A stretch of 5,656 bases of DNA from Synergistaceae bacterium (GTDB lineage: Bacteria > Synergistota > Synergistia > Synergistales > Aminobacteriaceae). Each line of letters starts with the position of its first letter. Within the stretch, counting starts at the first letter, position 1. This document shows positions 1 through 5,000 of the stretch, in pieces. A program made the translations under genes and the position numbers. The notes beneath the pieces are model-generated. The model did no database searches, was not told where the DNA came from, and was given only the letters and a program-made list of their open reading frames with translations. The stretch spans positions 1 to 5,656 of the forward strand of contig JAFSQO010000005.1 in the NCBI GenBank assembly GCA_017446645.1. Reading direction: 5' to 3'.

Positions 1-1
1 A

Positions 2-577
2 ATGGAAAACAAGAACCACATGGATTTCTGGACGGCAATCGGAGCAGAACCTACACCGTTAGCATGGGCAGAGCTTTATATCTCCCTTCAGAACGGAACG
101 GTCAACGCTCAGGAGAACGCAGCAGATACATGTGCAAGCGCGCACTTTGACGAAGTTCAGAAATACCTTGCCTGCACGAATCACATTCTTTACTGCAACC
201 AGATGTGCATCAACGACAAGATTTACAAGGCATTATCGCAGGAGCATAGAGACGTGTTGAATAAGGCAGTGAGTGAGGCATTGCAGGAAATGCGCCCGAA
301 ACTTGAGGCAATCGACCAGACCAACAAAGACAAGTTAAAGGCCGGCGGAATGACGATTATTGAGTACGATAACTCATTCTTCAGTGATGTCCTTGCAGTT
401 CAGGGAGTGAAGGATCTCTACAAGAGAATCGACAACGCTACTAACGGACTTGGCAGCGTCCTTGAGAAGAGCCTTGCAGAAGTTGCCGAAGCCAGCAAGC
501 CGGCACCTGCTCCGGAACCTGAAGCCCCAGCAGAGACTCCAGCACCTGAAGCAGCAGCAGAAAAACCTGCGGAATAA
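2..577 (+). CDS. TRAP transporter solute-binding protein, DctP family (5'-truncated by window)
   Basis: This is the C-terminal half of a periplasmic solute-binding protein of the tripartite ATP-independent periplasmic (TRAP) family. These proteins capture organic acids and deliver them to DctQ/DctM-type membrane subunits. The frame is open from the first bases. The ATG at position 2 is almost certainly internal, because family members are about 320-340 residues and there is no signal peptide here. The family core is visible: HMDFWTAIGAEPTPLAW at residues 6-22, then LQNGTVNAQEN at 29-39 (usually GxVDGQEN), then a KYL-x4-H segment at 54-61. The conserved ligand-carboxylate arginine normally sits just before the first residues seen, so it is off the window. 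Oddities are four cysteines at 44, 58, 65 and 69 and a Pro/Ala/Glu tail from about 164 to 191. The substrate cannot be told; C4-dicarboxylates, 2-oxo acids or hydroxy acids are all possible. Membrane subunits are not in the window and are presumably upstream if present. Confidence 0.87.
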   Translation: MENKNHMDFWTAIGAEPTPLAWAELYISLQNGTVNAQENAADTCASAHFDEVQKYLACTNHILYCNQMCINDKIYKALSQEHRDVLNKAVSEALQEMRPKLEAIDQTNKDKLKAGGMTIIEYDNSFFSDVLAVQGVKDLYKRIDNATNGLGSVLEKSLAEVAEASKPAPAPEPEAPAETPAPEAAAEKPAE

Positions 578-601
578 AGAGGCATATGCAATAAAATATT
601 T

Positions 602-640
602 TCCTGGTCGTGATAAAATCATGACCGGGATTTTGTTTTT
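602..640 (+). terminator. Rho-independent terminator after the TRAP gene
   Basis: A 12-pair stem (603-614 with 618-629) closes on an AAA loop and contains two G-U wobbles. It is followed by the U-rich tract TTTTGTTTTT at 631-640. It lies 25 bases after the TAA of the solute-binding protein gene and should end that transcript. The next gene's Shine-Dalgarno begins at 641, with no room for a promoter in between, so it may act as a partial terminator or attenuator for the dehydrogenase gene. Confidence 0.88.
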
Positions 641-646
641 AAGGAG
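641..646 (+). promoter_or_regulatory. Ribosome binding site of the dehydrogenase gene
   Basis: AAGGAG lies 11 bases before the ATG at 658, slightly long but workable spacing. It fixes that ATG as the start. It touches the U-tract of the terminator at 602-640. Confidence 0.8.
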
Positions 647-657
647 CGATTTAATTT

Positions 658-1737
658 ATGAAACGCACTTTATCACCAGGCTACACAATCGGAACTGACG
701 CATATAATGACATTCCGACTATATGCACAAGATTCGGACATAAGGCAGTAATTGTTGGAGGCAAGAGGGCACTTGAGGCAGCTGAGAAAAAAATTCTCGA
801 CGGCTTGAGACTTTCAGGGCTTCAGGTTACGGGCGTTGAATGGTACGGCGGTGAGGCTTCTGTTGAGAATATTCACAGGCTCAGGGCATTAACCAGCGTC
901 CAGAATGCTGACATGATTTTTGCTGTCGGAGGAGGCAAGGCAATTGATACCGGCAAAGTCTTGGCTCAGGACACTAACAGGCCGTTATTCACTTTTCCGA
1001 CTATAGCGTCAACCTGTGCGCCTTTCACGAGTCAGGGAATTTTGTATTTTGCAGATGGCAGACCGGACCACTACACGTATTCGCGAATTACTCCCAATCA
1101 CGTATTTATTGACCCGGAAATTATCGCCAATGCTCCGGAAATATATTTATGGGCAGGAATTGGGGACGCACTCTCAAAGCATTACGAGAGCAGCACAAGC
1201 GCACGCGGTCAAAATCTCGAATACTCTGATGCGATGGGTGTGGTAATCAGCAAGATGTCAGCAGAACCGTTATTGAAGCACGGTATTCAGGCAATGAAGG
1301 ACTGCCATGAACACAAGATTACACGTGAACTCGAAGAAGTTATCTTGAGCATTATCGTTGCTACAGGATTAACGGCGAATTACGCTCAATTTGATTTCTC
1401 GACAGGACCGGCTCATGCTGTGTATTCAGGTTTATTAATCGTCCCTGAAGTAAAGGCAAATCATCACCTTCACGGCGAACTTGTCTCTTATGGGATATTA
1501 TTGCTGCTCTTAATGGACAAGAGGCTCGATGAATTTGAGCGGGTTTATAAATTTAATCGTGGTATGAAGCTCCCTACGAGGCTTGCTGATATTGACGTGA
1601 AGCCCGAACACATGAAGGCAGTTGCAGAAGAGTCAGTGAAGTTCCCGGACATAAGGACTTACCCGTACAAGATAACGCCTGACATGATAGTAAAGGCAAT
1701 GCAGGAACTTGAAGAATATGACGCAAAGACCCGGTAA
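658..1737 (+). CDS. Iron-containing alcohol dehydrogenase family protein, GldA/HcxA (YbdH)-like
   Basis: This complete 359-residue protein has the usual family length (about 350-380). It is a cytoplasmic metal-dependent NAD(P)-linked dehydrogenase of the glycerol dehydrogenase branch. Visible motifs are the dinucleotide-binding loop GGGKAIDTGK (91-100), PTIASTCAP (114-122), DPEIIANAP (152-160), GIGDALSKHYE (167-177), GPAHAVYSG (250-258) and HLHGELVSYG (270-279). By family knowledge the metal ligands are Asp170, His253 and His272, and all three are present. Glycerol dehydrogenases have Asp in the STDAP motif; here it is Cys120, as in the ATC segment of E. coli HcxA (YbdH), a hydroxycarboxylate dehydrogenase that reduces 2-oxo acids. 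The DPEIIANAP and AGIGD segments also resemble HcxA. I therefore prefer a 2-hydroxy/2-oxo acid substrate over glycerol, by inference. The upstream TRAP protein, a carboxylate importer, fits that role. The gene has its own SD and is flanked by terminators on both sides, so it is probably monocistronic or reached by read-through. Confidence 0.9.
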   Translation: MKRTLSPGYTIGTDAYNDIPTICTRFGHKAVIVGGKRALEAAEKKILDGLRLSGLQVTGVEWYGGEASVENIHRLRALTSVQNADMIFAVGGGKAIDTGKVLAQDTNRPLFTFPTIASTCAPFTSQGILYFADGRPDHYTYSRITPNHVFIDPEIIANAPEIYLWAGIGDALSKHYESSTSARGQNLEYSDAMGVVISKMSAEPLLKHGIQAMKDCHEHKITRELEEVILSIIVATGLTANYAQFDFSTGPAHAVYSGLLIVPEVKANHHLHGELVSYGILLLLLMDKRLDEFERVYKFNRGMKLPTRLADIDVKPEHMKAVAEESVKFPDIRTYPYKITPDMIVKAMQELEEYDAKTR

Positions 1738-1752
1738 TCGCCCGGGTTTTTT
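1729..1752 (+). terminator. Rho-independent terminator overlapping the dehydrogenase stop codon
   Basis: The stem ACCCGG (1729-1734) pairs with CCGGGT (1742-1747) around a 7-base loop that contains the TAA stop. Six T residues follow at 1747-1752. The left arm is the last two sense codons, so the hairpin starts inside the coding sequence. It should end the dehydrogenase transcript. Confidence 0.83.
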
Positions 1753-1766
1753 GTTGCCCTTGCTGC

Positions 1767-1859
1767 ATGTATTGGGGTGCTGTCCCTTTCTTAGAAATTA
1801 ATAATTCCATCGGCGAGTCACTCGGCGAGAAAATGGCTGTTAAGTATATTACACGATAA
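1767..1859 (+). other. 30-codon intergenic ORF of unknown status (small gene or gene remnant)
   Basis: An ATG at 1767 opens 30 codons to TAA at 1857, with a second TAA directly after. The peptide starts MYWGAVPFLEINN and ends with SIGESLGEKMAVKYITR, which could form a charged amphipathic helix. Codons such as GGC, GAG, AAG and ATT match the neighbouring genes, and the double stop looks like a natural gene end. However, there is no Shine-Dalgarno in front of the ATG, and the region just upstream is the terminator at 1729-1752. It may be the 3' remnant of a lost gene, a leaderless small ORF, or chance. I recognise no family. Confidence 0.2.
1810..1829. repeat. Short direct repeat, TCGGCGAG twice
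   Basis: The octamer TCGGCGAG occurs at 1810-1817 and 1822-1829, separated by TCAC. The period is 12 bases, or four codons, in the frame of the 30-codon ORF, where it encodes IGESLGE. It may be a slipped duplication, a protein-binding site, or coincidence. Confidence 0.45.
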
Positions 1860-1862
1860 TAA

Positions 1863-1927
1863 AATACGTAATTAATGACGGAATTATAGCTGATGGCTTC
1901 TTATAATCCATCATAGTTCTACGTATT
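1863..1927. repeat. Nested inverted repeats in the leader of the surface-protein gene
   Basis: The outer pair is AATACGTA (1863-1870) with TACGTATT (1920-1927). The inner pair is TGATGG (1891-1896) with CCATCA (1908-1913), separated by 11 bases. Both pairs are perfect. The inner spacer contains a consensus TATAAT. The arrangement could be an operator or an RNA stem, but the arms are short and the region is AT-rich. Confidence 0.4.
1902..1907 (+). promoter_or_regulatory. Candidate -10 box for the surface-protein gene
   Basis: TATAAT matches the sigma-70 -10 consensus exactly and would give a leader of about 60 bases before the ATG at 1974. No good -35 element is seen 16-18 bases upstream. A second, weaker candidate is TATTAT (1941-1946) with TTCTAC (1917-1922) at 18-base spacing. 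The sequence does not decide between them. Confidence 0.33.
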
Positions 1928-1958
1928 CCACGAAAAAATATATTATATACAAGCTAAG

Positions 1959-1966
1959 AAAGGGGA
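1959..1966 (+). promoter_or_regulatory. Ribosome binding site of the surface-protein gene
   Basis: AAAGGGGA has its AGGGG core at 1961-1965, leaving 8 bases to the ATG at 1974. This spacing favours 1974 over the in-frame ATG at 1983. Confidence 0.75.
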
Positions 1967-1973
1967 TTTTATC

Positions 1974-2042
1974 ATGTTTAACATGAGAAGATTTTGTGCG
2001 CTCTTTTTTGTGTTGCTCATGTGGGTAAACTTGGCATATGCA
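1974..2042 (+). other. Predicted Sec signal peptide
   Basis: Codons 1-23 give a basic n-region (MFNMRR), a hydrophobic core of about 13 residues, and an AYA-T junction that fits signal peptidase I. There is no lipobox cysteine at the junction; Cys8 is inside the hydrophobic region. Confidence 0.78.
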
Positions 2043-5000
2043 ACAGATATACCAGTAGAAGATGAGAACGCGCTTTTAGCTGCAGTAGGAACTTACACGA
2101 TTACTGCTAAGACTAACACTGATGGTAGTGCTGGTGATGAACTCACATTTACTGAAGGATCTGCTAAGGATGGCGATACGATTATTCTTACAGGCGGGAA
2201 AACGTACACACTGACTCAGACAACGAAAACACTTTACGTTACGAAATCCCTTACCTTTAAAAGTAGCAGTAGTACAGAAAAGGCGATCTTGGACGGGAAT
2301 AACGCTGTTCGAGTTTTCCGGATAGGTGATAATAATCATCAGCTAAATGTAACGCTCGATGGCCTAAAAATAACAAATGGGAAAAACGGAAATAATCTAA
2401 ATAACGGAGATAACGGAGACTGGAAGTCTGAAGGAGACGGTGCTGGAGTTTTTATCGGAACTGGTTCGGAAGTTACGATAAAGAACTGCGAAATCACAAG
2501 CAACACGTCAGACAATGGTTCTCAGGGTTGGGGTGGTGGCATTTATGTTAGTAGTGGGATAAGCACCGTTAATGATGAAACTCATACAATGACTTACACT
2601 AAAAAAACAGTTCTGACTCTCGAGGACAGCAAAATTACACAAAATACTGCTGCTGCAAATGGTGGTGGTATTCATATTGGGAGTGGTGCAGAAGTTACAA
2701 TCACGAACTGCGAAATCACTGGCAATACTGCTACTAATAGCTATGGAGGCGGAATTTACATGGGCCTCTCAGAGGGAACTATAACTAACTGCAATATATC
2801 TAACAATACTGCATTTGGTTTGGGCGGTGCAATTTCCCTTTGGGGTAGTTCAGTGACAATAACGCAAAGTACATTAGACACTAACAAAGTTACAGACTCC
2901 TCTTGGGGTTATGGAGGTGCGATTTGTGTTCAAACAAATAACAATACTCCCGAAATAGAAATCACGAATTCCACTATCTCCAACAACGAAGCAACTGCTG
3001 GGATAGGTGCGATTTATAGTGTTGGTGCAAAACTAACCATGACTAACTGTTCTGTAATAAATAATAAAGGCAGTCTTGCGGATTTATTTATACAGGATGG
3101 TGTTAACACAAATTTCACAAATTCTTTAATCTGGGCGGCTACTCAAGATAAAAACAACATTAACACCGGAACGGTTACAAATTGTGCTGTTCGTTCTCTG
3201 CCTGATACCATAACCGACCCAGCCCCCGTAACTCTCGCAACATGGGACAACCCCACATCCACCACAAAAGAAGTCAACGGCATCACTCACACGGTCTACA
3301 GAATCGAAGACAACTCCGAACTAGTCGACCTCTTCGGAGCAGGCACAACCGGCGAAGGCATACCCACAAAAGACCAGCTCGGCAATAATAGAGCTGCCAC
3401 GCCATGCATCGGAGCAGTCGAAGGATTCAAACCGGTTATCGCGACTGCAGAAGCTCAGACAATCACAGGAACAGTAGGCACAGAAATAACAACGTCGGCA
3501 ACATTTACGGCTAGTGATGAAGGCGGCGATGTAATTGAGTGGGTGATTACTCCTGATCTTCCCGAGGGCTTAACAGGCACATCAACAGAAGACAAGAAGA
3601 GCTACACAATTTCCGGAACTCCAACGGCAACTCAGTCGGAAACTACATACACAGTAAAGGCCAAGAACGGAGTAGGCGAAAGCGAAGGATCAGCTACATT
3701 AAAGATCACTATTAATGCAGCTCCCATAACTTTCCAACCGACAACGATTGAGGAAACAGTCACCGAAGGCACAGCCATTGATGGAATCACTATCACTCCT
3801 GCAACAGGAACGGCAACGGAAGCAGGCTGGACGGTAATGCCTCCTCTCTCGAACATCGGACTTTCGGGAGCAGCAGACGGCAACAGCTACAAGATTACGG
3901 GAACTCCTACAAACCCCAGCTCAACCGCTTACGAGTTCACAATAAATGCAACGAACTCTACAGGACAGCAAGCAGAAACTCCTGTAACGTTAAAGATCAC
4001 CGTCAATGAAGCAGCAGCAACTCTGGCTCTAACAACTTCAAAGGAAAGCATCAACGCAACTGAAGGCACTGCTATTGAGTCAATCACAATCACTGCTAAC
4101 GAAGATGTAGCAGAGTGGTCCGAGTCCGGAAGTCTTCCCTCAGGCATTGAAGGAAAGAGCGACGGAAAAACCTACACGATATCAGGAACTCCGGAAGTTG
4201 GAAGTTCGACAAGTTCACCGTACTCATACACCGTGACAGCTAAGAACGCTAAGGGTCATACCGCTCAAGCTACCGTAACTATAACCGTCGCAGCTGCAGC
4301 AGCACCAACCTTGACAACTTCTGCTCAAAGCATCAACGCAACCGAAGGCACTGCTATTACTGCAATAACAATTACTGCTAACGAAGATGTTACATGGAAA
4401 ACAGATGACGCTTCCAAACTTCCTTCAGGAGTCACAGGAACTAGCAGCGGAAAAGTCTTCACAATCGCAGGAACCCCCGCAGTCGGCACAGCTAAAGAAG
4501 AAGCTTACTCTTACACTGTAACAGCTACGAATAATTTAGGCGTTTCGGCGACCTCAACAGTAACTATTACAGTCAGTGCAGTCGGCTCAACTCAGATCAT
4601 TGACATAACCGCTAGTACTATCGATGCAACCGAAGGTACAGCAATCGAGGCCCTGACAATTAGATCATATGCAGGCACAGAATTAACCTGGAAAACTTCG
4701 GGCGATCTTCCTGCTGGTGTAAAAGGAGCAGAAGCTACTGACAAAAAGAGTTTCATAATTTCAGGAACTCCGGAAGCGGGCAGCTCGGCAAAATCTCCGT
4801 ACAACTACTTCATAACAGCTACGAATGCTGCAGGCGATTCAGAACAGGCAAAAATCACATTAACCGTTAAAGCTGCTGTAGTATCTCCGGACTTAGACAT
4901 TACAGCTAAGAGCATTAACGCTACAGAAGGAGAACCAATCGAGACAATTACGATTAAAGCTACTAAGGGTGATAATCTGACCTGGACGACTTCAGGCGAT

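Larger units (their letters stand above)
1738..1973. other. Intergenic region between the dehydrogenase and surface-protein genes
   Basis: This 236-base gap holds the tail of the terminator, the 30-codon ORF at 1767-1859, an AT-rich promoter-like stretch from about 1838 to 1960, nested inverted repeats at 1863-1927, and the ribosome binding site of the next gene. No RNA gene or mobile-element end is apparent. Confidence 0.6.

Noticed and set aside
2..4. ATG at position 2 as the true start of the TRAP gene
   Set aside because: The sequence begins in the middle of the conserved DctP core, with no signal peptide and no room for a ribosome binding site; the gene starts upstream of the window.
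374..698. Overlapping ORFs on both strands across the TRAP tail and terminator (374-622 minus, 450-698 plus)
   Set aside because: They read low-complexity Pro/Ala/Glu codons and the terminator in other frames; the peptides are Arg/Phe/Cys- or Arg/Gln-rich and not protein-like.
1574..1810. Minus-strand 78-codon ORF over the end of the dehydrogenase and the terminator
   Set aside because: It is antisense to a conserved protein C-terminus, crosses a terminator hairpin and has no family resemblance.
2076..2339. Minus-strand 87-codon ORF near the start of the surface protein
   Set aside because: It is antisense to the continuous surface-protein frame, which has a good ribosome binding site and signal peptide.
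3190..3240. Frameshift or gene junction at the composition break
   Set aside because: The same frame continues without a stop from 1974 to 5656, and the choice-of-anchor Q-like closing motif follows in frame, so this is one gene.
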